A stretch of 64,000 nucleotides of DNA from Streptomyces tardus (GCF_018101125.2 NZ_JAELVF020000004.1:648561-712560), one strand, 5' to 3'; counted from the stretch's first letter, positions 26,175 through 35,696 are shown. Made by a program: numbers and translations. The notes: generated by a model from the sequence alone, not told the origin.

Positions 26175-27371
26175 TCAGTCCCCGTAGGCGTCGAAGTTCC
26201 GGGAGAACTCCCGGTCGTTGAACTCGTCCCAGTTGATCGACCAGGACATCAGGCCGCGCATGTCCGGCCAGGTGCCGTGCGGCTCGTAGCTGCCGCAGTC
26301 GGTCCCCTTGGTGAGGCAGTCCAGGGTCCGGGTGACCTCGGTGGGGGAGATGTGGCCGTTGCCGGCGTTGGTCGAGGCCGGCAGGCCGATGGCGACCTGG
26401 TCGGGCCGCAGCGGCTCGAAGACCGCGTCCTCGTCGCCGGCGACGGGGAAGCCGGCGAGCAGCATGTCGGTCATGGCGATCGGGAACTCGGCGGTGCCCA
26501 TGGTGTGCTGCTTGCCGTCCAGGCCCATGATCGGGCCGGAGTTGTAGTTCTGGACGTGCAGCAGAGTCAGCCGGTCGCGCAGTGCGTGGATCACCGGCAG
26601 GTACGCTCCGGCGCGCGCGTCCTGGCCGCCCCATTCGCCGGAGCCGTAGAACTGGTGGCCCAGCTGCACGAAGAAGGTCTCGGGCGCCATGGTGAGGACG
26701 AAGTCGTCACCGTACTTCTCCGCCAGCGTCTCCACCGCGGAGATCAGGTTGACGATGACCGGGCTGGTGGGGTTCTTGAAGTCGGTGTCGCCCTCGTCCA
26801 GTGCGAGCGAGTTGCCCTCGAAGTCGATGTCCAGGCCGTCGAGTCCGTAGGTGTCGATGATGGAGCCGACCGAGTCGACGAAGGCGTCGCGCGCCGCCTC
26901 GGTCTCCAGCCGCACCTGGCCGTTGGCGCCGCCGATCGAGATCAGCACCTTCTTGCCGGCGGCCTGCTTGGCCTCGATGGCGGACTTGAACTCCTCCTCG
27001 CTCTCCACTTCCGGGCACTCGGCCTGCGGGCACAGCTCGAAGCGGATGTCGCCGGAGGTCGGCGAAGTGGGCTCGCCGAAGGAGAGGTTGACGATGTCCC
27101 AGGAGTCGGGCACGTCCGCCATGCGCGTGTAGCCCGAGCCGTTGGCGAAGCTGGAGTGCAGATAGCCGGCGAGTGCGCGTCCGGGCAGCTCGGCCGTGCT
27201 TCCCGCCGTCGTGGGGGCGGTGTCGGGGGCCGACTCGGCGGCCTGGGAGGTCTGGCCCATGGCGGCCAGTCCGCCGCCCGCGAGCGCCGCCGCGAGCAGT
27301 GCGGCGCCGAGCCGCCGACGTGGCCGGAAGGCGACTCCGGGCGCGCTGCGGAAACTGCTCCATCGACTCAC
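26175..27371 (-). CDS. Secreted GH18 chitinase
   Basis: 398 residues from GTG 27371, chosen for the textbook GGAGG five bases upstream. A signal peptide (RRRLGAALLAAALAGGGLAA, with cleavage after QTSQA) precedes a single catalytic domain. The GH18 motif DGxDxDxE appears as LDGLDIDFEG, with the last Glu as the acid. Supporting segments are VLISIGGANG, LTMAPETFF and MSWSINWDE. No chitin-binding or fibronectin domain is seen, so this is a compact enzyme of the SCO1444/ChiD-like class. It hydrolyses chitin to chitobiose. The dre-like operator within its promoter indicates control by GlcNAc status. Confidence 0.9.
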   Translation of the reverse strand: MSRWSSFRSAPGVAFRPRRRLGAALLAAALAGGGLAAMGQTSQAAESAPDTAPTTAGSTAELPGRALAGYLHSSFANGSGYTRMADVPDSWDIVNLSFGEPTSPTSGDIRFELCPQAECPEVESEEEFKSAIEAKQAAGKKVLISIGGANGQVRLETEAARDAFVDSVGSIIDTYGLDGLDIDFEGNSLALDEGDTDFKNPTSPVIVNLISAVETLAEKYGDDFVLTMAPETFFVQLGHQFYGSGEWGGQDARAGAYLPVIHALRDRLTLLHVQNYNSGPIMGLDGKQHTMGTAEFPIAMTDMLLAGFPVAGDEDAVFEPLRPDQVAIGLPASTNAGNGHISPTEVTRTLDCLTKGTDCGSYEPHGTWPDMRGLMSWSINWDEFNDREFSRNFDAYGD

Positions 27372-27688
27372 GGCTACCTCCGGGTCACAGTTGCGACGGT
27401 CATCGGTGAATTTGGTCCAGACCAATCAAACTGTCAAGGCTTCGCGCACGCTTCGATGCCCGAACGCCCCGTGTGCGCTCCGCGTTCGCCCGCCTCCGCG
27501 AGTGCCTTCGATGCCCCGGCTTGCGGTTCCGGCCCTGGTCTCGAAAGGGTGAAGCTCGTCTCAACGCCCCCGGTCCGCCTTGTTTGTGCAACAAGTTGCA
27601 GAGAGGATTCCTGGCGGAGACGCGCATCCGCCGCAGGCGCCGCGCGGAACCACCCGTGGACGCGATCCCCACCCCGGAAGGCGAAGTC
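27372..27688. other. 317-base divergent control region, chitinase/acyl-CoA dehydrogenase
   Basis: Holds the chitinase promoter and dre-like operator near 27409-27437. Toward the dehydrogenase there is a small inverted repeat CTTGTT-TGTGC-AACAAG at about 27575-27591. The dehydrogenase ribosome site (GGAAGG) lies about 12 bases before ATG 27689. Long frames across it look like shadows. Confidence 0.6.
27409..27437 (-). promoter_or_regulatory. Chitinase promoter with dre-like operator in the spacer
   Basis: On the minus strand TTGACA (27437-27432) and CAAATT (27414-27409) are spaced by 17 bases. The palindrome TTGGTCCAGACCAA (27412-27425) lies in the spacer and touches the -10 box. Its core TGGTCCAGACC is the element known from Streptomyces chitinase promoters and from DasR sites (12 of 16 matches for 27411-27426). 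Confidence 0.75.
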
Positions 27689-29410
27689 ATGGCGGATTCC
27701 CTGCTGTTCAACCCGCGCACCTACGACCCCGCGCACTTCGACCAGGAGACCCGCAGGCTGCTGCGCGCCACTGTCGACTGGTTCGAGTCCCGCGGCAAGC
27801 GCAGGCTCATCGAGGACTACCGCACCCGCGCCTGGCTCGAGGACTTCCTCGCCTTCTCCGCCGAGGAGGGCCTGTTCGCCACCTTCCTCACCCCCGAGGC
27901 CGCCGCCGACGGCGCCCCGGACAAGCGGTGGGACACCGCCCGCATCGCCGCGCTCAACGAGATCTTCGGCTTCTACGGCCTCGACTACTGGTACGCCTGG
28001 CAGGTCACCATCCTCGGCCTGGGCCCGGTCTGGCAGAGCGAGAACGCCGAGGCCCGCGCCCGCGCCGCCGAACTCCTCGAACAGGGCGAGGTGTTCGCCT
28101 TCGGCCTCTCCGAGAAGAACCACGGCGCCGACATCTACTCCACCGACATGCTGCTCGAGCCCGACGGGAACGGCGGCTTCCGGGCGAGCGGCTCCAAGTA
28201 CTACATCGGCAACGGCAACGCCGCCGGCCTCGTCTCCGTCTTCGGCCGCCGCACCGACATCGAGGGCCCCGACGGCTACGTCTTCTTCGCCGCCGACAGC
28301 CGCCACGACGCGTACCACCTGGTCAAGAACGTCGTCGACTCCTCCAAGTACGTCAGCGAGTTCCGACTGGAGCAGTATCCGGTCACCGCCGCCGACGTCC
28401 TGCACACCGGCCGCGAGGCGTTCGACGCCGCCCTGAACACGGTCAACGTCGGCAAGTTCAACCTGTGCACCGCCTCCATCGGCATCTGCGAGCACGCGAT
28501 GTACGAGGCCGTCACCCACGCCCACAACCGTGTGCTCTACGGCCGCCCGGTCACCGCCTTCCCGCACGTACGGCGGGAGTTGACCGACGCGTACGTGCGC
28601 CTGGTCGGGATGAAGCTCTTCAGCGACCGTGCCGTCGACTACTTCCGCACCGCCGGCCCCGACGACCGCCGCTACCTCCTCTTCAACCCGATGACCAAGA
28701 TGAAGGTCACCACCGAGGGCGAGAAGGTCATCGACCTCATGTGGGACGTCATCGCCGCCAAGGGGTTCGAGAAGGACACCTACTTCGCCCAGGCGTCCGC
28801 GGAGATCCGAGGTCTGCCCAAGCTGGAGGGGACAGTCCACGTCAACCTCGCGCTGATCCTGAAGTTCATGGCCAACCACCTCCTCGACCCGGCCGAGTAC
28901 CCCGAGGTGGCGACCCGGCTGGAGGCCGCGGACGACTCGTTCCTCTTCAGCCAGGGTCCGGCCCGCGGCCTGGGCTCGGTGCGCTTCCACGACTGGCGCA
29001 CCGCCTTCGAGGGGTACCGCGAGCTGCCCAACGTGGCCCGCCTCCGCGAACAGGCCGACGCGCTCTGCGAGTTCGTCACCACCGCCGCACCCGACAAGGA
29101 GCAGAGCCGCGACCTGGACCTGCTGCTCGCCGTCGGCCAGCTCTTCGCACTCGTCGTGCACGCCCAGCTCATCCTGGAGCAGGCCCGGCTGACCGACTGC
29201 GACACCGATGTGCTCGACGAGCTCTTCGCTGTGCTCGTGCGGGACTTCTCCACCCACTGCGTGGAGCTGTACGGCAAGGACTCGGCCACCGAGGAGCAGC
29301 AGCGGTGGGCGCTCGCGGCACTCCGCCGCCCCGTCGTCGACGAGACCCGCACGGACCGGGTCTGGCAGCGGGTGGAGAACCTCTCCGGCGCCTACGAGAT
29401 GGCCCCCTGA
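27689..29410 (+). CDS. Acyl-CoA dehydrogenase-family flavoprotein, long form
   Basis: 573 residues, longer than the ~380-400 of ordinary acyl-CoA dehydrogenases because of extra N- and C-terminal helical regions. The flavin/substrate segment appears as FGLSEKNHGADIYSTDM in place of the usual T-E-P-x-x-G-S-D. GFRASGSKYYIGNG follows, then a helical C-domain with VLYGRPVTAFPHVRREL. It probably oxidises an acyl-CoA or related thioester; the substrate is unknown. ATG 27689 has GGAAGG upstream; a longer in-frame reading from 27473 has no coding character. Confidence 0.8.
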   Translation: MADSLLFNPRTYDPAHFDQETRRLLRATVDWFESRGKRRLIEDYRTRAWLEDFLAFSAEEGLFATFLTPEAAADGAPDKRWDTARIAALNEIFGFYGLDYWYAWQVTILGLGPVWQSENAEARARAAELLEQGEVFAFGLSEKNHGADIYSTDMLLEPDGNGGFRASGSKYYIGNGNAAGLVSVFGRRTDIEGPDGYVFFAADSRHDAYHLVKNVVDSSKYVSEFRLEQYPVTAADVLHTGREAFDAALNTVNVGKFNLCTASIGICEHAMYEAVTHAHNRVLYGRPVTAFPHVRRELTDAYVRLVGMKLFSDRAVDYFRTAGPDDRRYLLFNPMTKMKVTTEGEKVIDLMWDVIAAKGFEKDTYFAQASAEIRGLPKLEGTVHVNLALILKFMANHLLDPAEYPEVATRLEAADDSFLFSQGPARGLGSVRFHDWRTAFEGYRELPNVARLREQADALCEFVTTAAPDKEQSRDLDLLLAVGQLFALVVHAQLILEQARLTDCDTDVLDELFAVLVRDFSTHCVELYGKDSATEEQQRWALAALRRPVVDETRTDRVWQRVENLSGAYEMAP

Positions 29411-29621
29411 CCGGCTCCCGGCACCACGACACCACGCGGGCCCCGCCCGCACCCCGCTCCGATCCGCAGCGCCGCACCACCGGGAGCGCCCCGGCCGTCC
29501 GCTCCGGCCGCCGACCCGCCCGACCGCGGGCCGGCGGCCGGCCCCGGTCCCGAAGGCGTCGTCCGAGGTCGCACGCAGCGAGCCCGGCGGGGATCCCGGC
29601 CGCAGGCCCTAGTCTTGGCCC

Positions 29622-30311
29622 ATGCGCGCCCTCATTGTCGAGAACGACGACAAGGTCGCCCGTGCACTGAGCCGGACGCTTCGGGCCGAGGGCTTCGAGA
29701 TCGAACGGGCCGGCACCGTACGCGACGCCGTGGAGGCGATCGCCCGCTCGGAGTTCGACCTCGCACTGGTCGACCTCGGCCTGGACGACGGCGACGGCGT
29801 CGACGTCATCCGCACCCTGCGCGAGAAGGCGTCCACCGGCGTACTGGCGGTGACCGCCCGCGGCGAGGAAGCCGACCGGGTGCGCGGACTGCGCGCCGGT
29901 GCCGACGACTACCTGGTCAAACCTTTCGGCGTCGCCGAGCTGCTCGCCCGCATCGAAGCCGTCACGCGCCGGCTGCGCGTGGTGCGCAGCGTGCCGCAGA
30001 CGCACGGGGTGATCGACCACGGCGGCCTCGTCATCGACCGGGACCGCCACGAGGTCCACCTCGACGGCGAACTGCTGCGGCTGACCCGCAAGGAGTTCGA
30101 CGTCTTCGTGATGCTCGCCCGCAGCGTCGGCTCGGTCGTCGAACGCGACCACATCCTGGACCAGGTGTGGCACTCCACCTTCGAGGGCAGCAGCCGCTCG
30201 CTCGACACCCATATGACCTCGCTGCGGGCCAAGCTCGGCGGCGCGGCCAGAATCTCCACCGTGCGCGGCATCGGCTACCGGCTGGAGCCCGTCGAGAAGC
30301 CGGGCAGGTAG
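29622..30311 (+). CDS. OmpR-family response regulator
   Basis: 229 residues. The receiver domain has the acidic cluster E7, D9, D10, the phospho-acceptor Asp51 in LALVDLGLDDGDG, and the Lys in DDYLVKPFG. A winged-helix DNA-binding domain follows (about 130-225), ending in STVRGIGYRLEP. The histidine kinase starts seven bases downstream, so the two form one operon. ATG 29622 lies only six bases after a TAGTCT -10-like hexamer (29610-29615) and has no ribosome site, suggesting a leaderless mRNA. The adjacent binding protein and DctA suggest carboxylate control. Confidence 0.88.
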   Translation: MRALIVENDDKVARALSRTLRAEGFEIERAGTVRDAVEAIARSEFDLALVDLGLDDGDGVDVIRTLREKASTGVLAVTARGEEADRVRGLRAGADDYLVKPFGVAELLARIEAVTRRLRVVRSVPQTHGVIDHGGLVIDRDRHEVHLDGELLRLTRKEFDVFVMLARSVGSVVERDHILDQVWHSTFEGSSRSLDTHMTSLRAKLGGAARISTVRGIGYRLEPVEKPGR

Positions 30312-30318
30312 CCGCCCG

Positions 30319-31821
30319 GTGCGCCGCCGAATCGTCGTCGCTCTCCTTCCGGTCCTCATCCTGCTGGTGGCCGGGGTCGGACTGTCCTACGCCGTGGTGG
30401 TCGGCGAACGCTCCACCCAGCAGGTCTTCATCGACCGCAGCGGTGACGCGGTGCGCTTCGCGACCCTCGCCGAAGCCGCGATCACCTCCGGCGACTCCTC
30501 CCGGCTGGACGCCGAACTCGACGCGTACGAGGAGCTGTACGGCTCCCCGGTGTGGGTGATCGGTCTGGACGGCAGCCTCGTCCACGACCCCGGCCGACCG
30601 GTGCCCGCCGACGAGAAGATCGACAAGAAGATCCAGCGCGCCTTCGCCGGCAGCCGCGCGGTGGAGACCAGCGTGGTGTGGCCCTGGACCCGCGCACCGC
30701 TGCGCGTGGTCGAACCGGTCGGCCGCGACTCGCAGGTGACCGCCGTCGTCGTGATCGAGGCCCCCACCGACGGGCTGCGGCAGACGACCGTACGGCAGTG
30801 GACGCTGGGCGCCGCGATGCTGCTGGTCCCGGTCGGCGCGCTGCTCGCCGGTCTCTGGCCGCTCACCCGATGGATCCTGCGGCCCGTTCGCGACCTCGAA
30901 CGGATCGCCGCGGACGTGCGCGGCGGCGATCTGAACGCACGGGCGGCCGTCGAGCACGGGCCGTCCGAACTGCGCGGTCTGGCCTCCTCGTTCAACGCGA
31001 TGGTCGACACCGTCCAACGCTCGCTGGAGCGGCAGCGCGTCTTCGTCGCCGACGCGGCGCACCAGTTGCGCAACCCCTTGGCGAGCCTGCGGCTCTCGGT
31101 GGAGAACCTCCGCCCCTGGCTGCACGAGGCGGAGGCACGCGAGGCGGGGGAGGAGGCGGTCTCCGAAGCCGTCGAGATGGGCGAGATGTTCGAGGCGATG
31201 CTCGCCGCCACCGCAGTGGCCAGCGAGGAGCGCGTGCGCGACAGCGAGGCATGGACGCTCCGGCAGGTCTTCGCGGCCGGCCGCCCGCACTGGGAACAGG
31301 CCACCTCCGACGCCGGACTGGCCCTGCACGTCGTCGAACCCGACCCGGAACTGGTGCTGCGCCAACCACCGGGCGGCCTGGTCGCGGTGCTCAACGAACT
31401 CGTCGACAACGCCGCCCGGCTCGCCGACGCCACCGCTGTCACCGTCGCCTGGTCCGTCGACCACGGCGAACGCGAACGCGAGCGCGAGACCAGGGGCCGG
31501 GCGGGCAGGGCCGGAACCCTCGGCGACGGCAGCGGCACGGTGACCGTCACCGACGACGGCCGCGGTCTCTCGGAGAGCGAACGCCGTGCCGCCCGCGGCA
31601 GGTTCTGGCGCGCCCAGCACCACCAGAACACCCCCGGCACCGGACTGGGCCTCGCGATCATCCACGATGTCGTCGAGGATGTCGGCGGCACCGTGCGCCT
31701 GGAGGCCAACGCCCCCACCGGTCTGCGCGTACTGGTACGGCTCCCGCTCGTCTCCGAACCGCCGGGCGCCCAGCCTCCGCCGACACAGCCCCGCCCGCTG
31801 CCCCGCCGACCACCTGGCTGA
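30319..31821 (+). CDS. Sensor histidine kinase
   Basis: 500 residues from GTG 30319. TM1 is about 5-25, an extracytoplasmic sensor loop of about 130 residues follows, TM2 is about 158-178, and then a HAMP region. The H-box is DAAHQLRNPLASLRL (His phospho-acceptor), the N-box LNELVDNAARL, G1 VTDDGRGL and G2 GTGLGLAI. A charged, low-complexity insert (ERERERETRGRAG) sits between the N and G1 boxes. Cognate kinase of the upstream response regulator. Its stop is seven bases from the convergent TAXI lipoprotein gene. Confidence 0.9.
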   Translation: MRRRIVVALLPVLILLVAGVGLSYAVVVGERSTQQVFIDRSGDAVRFATLAEAAITSGDSSRLDAELDAYEELYGSPVWVIGLDGSLVHDPGRPVPADEKIDKKIQRAFAGSRAVETSVVWPWTRAPLRVVEPVGRDSQVTAVVVIEAPTDGLRQTTVRQWTLGAAMLLVPVGALLAGLWPLTRWILRPVRDLERIAADVRGGDLNARAAVEHGPSELRGLASSFNAMVDTVQRSLERQRVFVADAAHQLRNPLASLRLSVENLRPWLHEAEAREAGEEAVSEAVEMGEMFEAMLAATAVASEERVRDSEAWTLRQVFAAGRPHWEQATSDAGLALHVVEPDPELVLRQPPGGLVAVLNELVDNAARLADATAVTVAWSVDHGERERERETRGRAGRAGTLGDGSGTVTVTDDGRGLSESERRAARGRFWRAQHHQNTPGTGLGLAIIHDVVEDVGGTVRLEANAPTGLRVLVRLPLVSEPPGAQPPPTQPRPLPRRPPG

Positions 31822-31827
31822 GTACAA

Positions 31828-32754
31828 CTACGGCTTCTGCGAACGGAACCAGTCGGCGGACCCGGGGTGCAGCGGGATCGGTGCGGTCGCCGCCGCCGTG
31901 CGCGGGTTGATCTGGTGCGCCTCCGGGCGCGTACGGGCCAGGGTGTCGGCCTCCTCGACGGTCGCCCGCGCGAGCACCCGCGCCACGTCGGAGGGGAAGT
32001 CCCGGGCCATCGCGATGAGCGTGGGAACCGCAACGGTGTTGGTGGTCCGCACACCGGGATAGACGGTGCTGGAGATCGTCACCGGCAGGTACTCGCCCGG
32101 GTGCGCCTTCTGCAACGTCCCCGTCTCGGCGGCCAGATCGATGAAGCGGATCGGCGGCCCGTACTCCAGCAGCCAGCTGATGGCCGGAGTGGGCATCGCG
32201 GTCAGCGACATGACCGCGTCGACCTCGCCGTCCACCAGGGCCTGGGCGGCCTCCTGTTGGCCGAGGTCGCGCGAGGCGACCTCCACCCCCGCCGCCTCCA
32301 GCAGCCGGGTGCCGGTGAAGCGGGTGCCCGAGCCGGGCAGGCCCAACGCCACCGGACGGCCGCGCAGGTCTGTCAGCGAGCGGATGCCGCTGCCGCGCAG
32401 ACTCACCAGATGCACCACCGAGTCGAAGATCCGCAGCAGCGCCGCGACTTCCTCGTGCCGGCGCAGGATGTCGACGTTGGAGAAGATCAGGTCCACCTCG
32501 CCGGCACGCAGCATCCGGCTGTTGTCCACCCCGGCCTCGGTGAAAAGCGTCTCCACCACGGGGCCCGCCAGCGCCTTGTTCCAGACCCGGGCCAGTGCTG
32601 CGCCGGACTCGCGGTAGGTCGCCCCCGCCGGGCCGGTGGCGAGTGTCAGCCGGGAGACGTCGAGGTCGGGCTGCCGGTCACAGGCGGCGGCCAGCGCCGC
32701 TCCCAGAGCGGAGAGGAGAACCGTGCGTCTGGTGGGTCGTGCCGAGCGGGCCAA
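31828..32754 (-). CDS. TAXI-family extracytoplasmic solute-binding lipoprotein
   Basis: About 308 residues. A lipobox-like ALGAALAAAC gives a lipidated Cys after a short Arg-containing signal. The TAXI features are LTLATGPAGATYRESGAAL, the DNSRMLRAGEVDLIFSN segment and RPVALGLPGSGTRFT. Such proteins bind carboxylates for TRAP transporters, but no TRAP membrane genes are nearby. Instead it stands between a two-component system and a DctA carrier, so it may act as a sensor partner. The start is unclear: TTG 32754 is used here, CTG 32760 has GAGG at good spacing, and longer frames overlap the dctA promoter. Confidence 0.78.
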   Translation of the reverse strand: MARSARPTRRTVLLSALGAALAAACDRQPDLDVSRLTLATGPAGATYRESGAALARVWNKALAGPVVETLFTEAGVDNSRMLRAGEVDLIFSNVDILRRHEEVAALLRIFDSVVHLVSLRGSGIRSLTDLRGRPVALGLPGSGTRFTGTRLLEAAGVEVASRDLGQQEAAQALVDGEVDAVMSLTAMPTPAISWLLEYGPPIRFIDLAAETGTLQKAHPGEYLPVTISSTVYPGVRTTNTVAVPTLIAMARDFPSDVARVLARATVEEADTLARTRPEAHQINPRTAAATAPIPLHPGSADWFRSQKP

Positions 32755-32858
32755 TGTCAGATCAACCTCAAGATTTACCCGGATTCGTTGCCGCGACGCA
32801 CCCTCAACCCTCAACGTGCTGTGATCTCGACCATAACAGTCACAGGGATGGGACGCCC

Positions 32859-34346
32859 ATGACGCAGGAGACAGCAGCGGACGCTGCGGCTGCACCAAAG
32901 AAGAAGCGGATATACCAGCACCTGTACTTCTGGGTGCTGCTCGGCATCAGCGTCGGTATCGCCATCGGTCTCCTGGCGCCCGGCGTCGGGGCCGAGATGA
33001 AGTGGTTGGCCGACCTCTTCATCAAGCTCGTCAAGGTCGTGATCGCGCCGACCATCTTCGCCACCGTGGTGGTGGGCATCGCCGGAATGGGCAACCTCGC
33101 CAAGGCCGGCGGACTCGCTCTGCGGACAGTGCTCTACTTCAACATCACCACCGTCTTCGCCCTCGCCATCGGCCTGGTCGTCGTCAACGTGATCCAGCCC
33201 GGCGGCGGACTGGGCTACGACATCGCCAAGTTCGACACCTCGGCGGCCGACGACACCATCAAGTCCGCCGGCGATACGGACCAGGGCGGCCTCACCGGAT
33301 TCGTCCTCGACCTGGTGCCCGAGTCGTTCGCCAGCGCCTTCGTCGAGGGCAAACTCCTCCAGGTGCTGCTGCTGGCGATCCTGGTGGCCTGCGCCATCAC
33401 CATGATCGGTCGCAAGGCCGAGCCCGTGGTCCGCGCGCTGGACACCTTCGCGAAGATCATGTTCGGCGTGATCAAGCTCGTCATGTGGGTCGCCCCGCTC
33501 GGTGCCATGGGCGGGATCGCCTTCACCATCGGTGAGCACGGCAGCTCCATCCTCGGCTCGCTGGCCTCCTTCATGCTCTCCTTCTGGCTGACCTGCCTGC
33601 TGTTCATCTTCCTTGTGCTCGGGCCGATCTGTTATGCCGCCGGCTTCAGCCTCCTGAAGTACATCCGCTACATCAAGGACGAGCTGCTCATCGTCCTCGG
33701 AACCTCCTCCTCGGAGACGGTGCTGCCGCGGATGATCGGCAAGATGGAGGCCGCGGGAACGCCCAAGCACGTCGTCGGCATGACGATTCCGACCGGGTAC
33801 TCCTTCAATCTGGACGGCACCGCCATCTACATGTCGATGGGTGCGCTGTTCATCGCCCAGGCCTTCGGGATCGACGTACCGATCGCCACCCAGATCGGCC
33901 TGCTGCTGTTCATGCTGATCTCCTCCAACGGCGCCGCGGGCGTCTCCGGCGCGGGACTGGTCACGTTGGCGGCCTCCCTGACCGCCTTCGACTCGGTCAT
34001 CCCGGTGGCGGGCATCGCGCTGATCGTCGGCATCGACCGCTTCATGAGCGAGGGCCGCGCCCTGACCAACCTCACCGGCAACGGATTGGGGACCCTGGTC
34101 GTCGCCCGCTGGACCGGCGCCCTGGACCGCGAACGACTCAGCTACGTGCTCGACAACCCCACCACGGTGGACGTCGACGAGTGGATGAAGGAGGAGTCCG
34201 CGCCGTCCCTGGAGAAGGGCGACAGCGCCGCGAACGGCGACAGCGACGCGACCGACGCCCGGCGCTCCGACGCCGAGCCGGTGGTCGCCGCAGCCGCGGC
34301 CGGCGAGCCCCACTCCGGTGAGGGTCCCGCCGGAACCTCCCGCTGA
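32859..34346 (+). CDS. dctA: DctA-type C4-dicarboxylate:cation symporter
   Basis: 495 residues from ATG 32859. SDF/DAACS family: several transmembrane helices, the Ser-rich hairpin GTSSSETVLPRM, the TGYSFNLDGTAIYMS motif of helix VII, and the second hairpin SSNGAAGVSGAG. It imports succinate, fumarate or malate with H+ or Na+. The N-terminus has a short basic KKKRIYQHL segment. The C-terminal ~60 residues are an acidic Ala-rich tail not needed for transport. It is divergent from the TAXI lipoprotein gene and close to a two-component system, like Bacillus dct loci. Confidence 0.88.
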   Translation: MTQETAADAAAAPKKKRIYQHLYFWVLLGISVGIAIGLLAPGVGAEMKWLADLFIKLVKVVIAPTIFATVVVGIAGMGNLAKAGGLALRTVLYFNITTVFALAIGLVVVNVIQPGGGLGYDIAKFDTSAADDTIKSAGDTDQGGLTGFVLDLVPESFASAFVEGKLLQVLLLAILVACAITMIGRKAEPVVRALDTFAKIMFGVIKLVMWVAPLGAMGGIAFTIGEHGSSILGSLASFMLSFWLTCLLFIFLVLGPICYAAGFSLLKYIRYIKDELLIVLGTSSSETVLPRMIGKMEAAGTPKHVVGMTIPTGYSFNLDGTAIYMSMGALFIAQAFGIDVPIATQIGLLLFMLISSNGAAGVSGAGLVTLAASLTAFDSVIPVAGIALIVGIDRFMSEGRALTNLTGNGLGTLVVARWTGALDRERLSYVLDNPTTVDVDEWMKEESAPSLEKGDSAANGDSDATDARRSDAEPVVAAAAAGEPHSGEGPAGTSR

Positions 34347-34682
34347 CGGCTCGCGCGGGCCGTCGGCAGCCACCGGTGGCCGACGGTCCGCGCACCGCCA
34401 TCAGCGTCCCGCCCCCGGCGCCCGTGCCGAGCACACCGCTCGGCGCGGGCGCCCGGCATCCGGCCCCGCCGACCACCACCGACCGCGAGCCCCGGCACCG
34501 CCGTCACCGGGCCCCGCCCTCTCTCCGGCCGGCTCTTCGGGAGTGCGGCCGAGGCGGGACCTCACCCCGCGTCGGCGCCGCGCTCCCGCACTGCCGTCCG
34601 AACGCGGGCCCGGGCCAAGCAGCCGCAGCGGCCGACGACTTCGTGCATCGGCACCTCCACAACCCCGCAGGCGCGTCACAAT
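34347..34682. other. 336-base intergenic region after dctA
   Basis: Contains the dctA hairpin (34353-34393) and otherwise GC-rich sequence with no supported gene or operator. Confidence 0.5.
34353..34393 (+). terminator. Hairpin terminator of dctA
   Basis: Arms 34353-34367 and 34379-34393 pair at 14 of 15 positions with an 11-base loop, starting seven bases after the dctA stop. Confidence 0.7.
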
Positions 34683-35696
34683 ATGAACATGGTTGATGAC
34701 TGGAGGCGACAGCCGGGTCCCGCACGGGCGAACCCGGCCCGCGGCGGCATCCAGGCCGAGCTCGTCGCCGAGAAGGAAACCCACACCTACCCCCGACTCG
34801 CGGTGCGCGGACCGGTCTTCGGTCTCGCCGTGCACGAACCTGCGGCCGGTCCGCACTGGCGGCTGGAGACCCCGGTGATGGACGGGACACCGCAACAGGC
34901 CAGGGACGCCCTCAACTCCCTGCTGTGGTTCCGGGCTCGCGACGACGCCCGCGACCCCGCCGTACGCCGCGAACTCCTGGCCGCCGTCGCGGTCCTGGAG
35001 CACCAGCCCGTCAACGAGCTCGAAGTCCTCGGCGCCCGCTACCGAGTGGTGCGTGCCGACGAGTGGGCCCGCTTCGGCCCCGACGGGCTGGAGCCACCGC
35101 GTCCCACCGACCGTGACGCCGACGACACCTCCTGGGACGAACGGCGCGACACTCTCTCCGCCGACCCCGGCTTCCCTCTGCGCCCGGACGCCTCCGACAG
35201 CGCGCCGACCGGGCACGCCACCCGCCTGGGCCTGCGCGTCTTCGCCTACGCCGGTTCGCGCTTCCCCGCCGAGGTCCGCCGCCACTCCGTGCAGGCGGTC
35301 ACGACCCACCCCGAGATCGTGCAGCTGCCCGTCGGCTTCGGGGTGACCGAATGCGAGGAGAGCGGCTGGCGCCCGCACGGCCCGCTGATGCCCACGCCCC
35401 ACGACGCCAGAAGACTTCTGTACGGGATGATGACGCGCACCTGGCCCCTCATCCACGGCTACGACGAGGAGCGCGCGGCCCTGTACGGGCGGGCGGCGCA
35501 GAGCTTCCGCGAAGCCGGACACGCCAACGAGCTGACGGTCGAGGGCAGACTGCTGCGGCTGTGCCGCATCGAGCGCATGGTGCGCTGCGGACCGGACGGC
35601 CCCGAACCACCGCGCCCCAGCGACCACGAGGTGCAGGAGCCGATGAAGATGCACCCCGGGCCGGACGAGTCCGGAGCCCTCCTGCCCGCGGAGTGA
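34683..35696 (+). CDS. DUF5954-like protein of unknown function
   Basis: 337 residues, soluble, rich in charged residues, without signal peptide or membrane segment. It resembles the DUF5954-type proteins widespread in Streptomyces, for which I know no function. The N- and C-terminal halves share a related element: RYRVVRADEWARFGPDGLEPPRP near residues 120-142 and RIERMVRCGPDGPEPPRPSD near 297-316, suggesting an internal duplication. ATG 34683 or ATG 34689 could be the start; GCAGG lies upstream. No operon partner. Confidence 0.65.
   Translation: MNMVDDWRRQPGPARANPARGGIQAELVAEKETHTYPRLAVRGPVFGLAVHEPAAGPHWRLETPVMDGTPQQARDALNSLLWFRARDDARDPAVRRELLAAVAVLEHQPVNELEVLGARYRVVRADEWARFGPDGLEPPRPTDRDADDTSWDERRDTLSADPGFPLRPDASDSAPTGHATRLGLRVFAYAGSRFPAEVRRHSVQAVTTHPEIVQLPVGFGVTECEESGWRPHGPLMPTPHDARRLLYGMMTRTWPLIHGYDEERAALYGRAAQSFREAGHANELTVEGRLLRLCRIERMVRCGPDGPEPPRPSDHEVQEPMKMHPGPDESGALLPAE

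Noticed and set aside
27689..29410. Acyl-CoA dehydrogenase considered as a nitrososynthase for the amino-sugar pathway at the left edge
   Set aside because: Too far from the sugar genes, and it is longer than the known amino-sugar nitrososynthases, which are about the size of ordinary acyl-CoA dehydrogenases; no evidence for this role.
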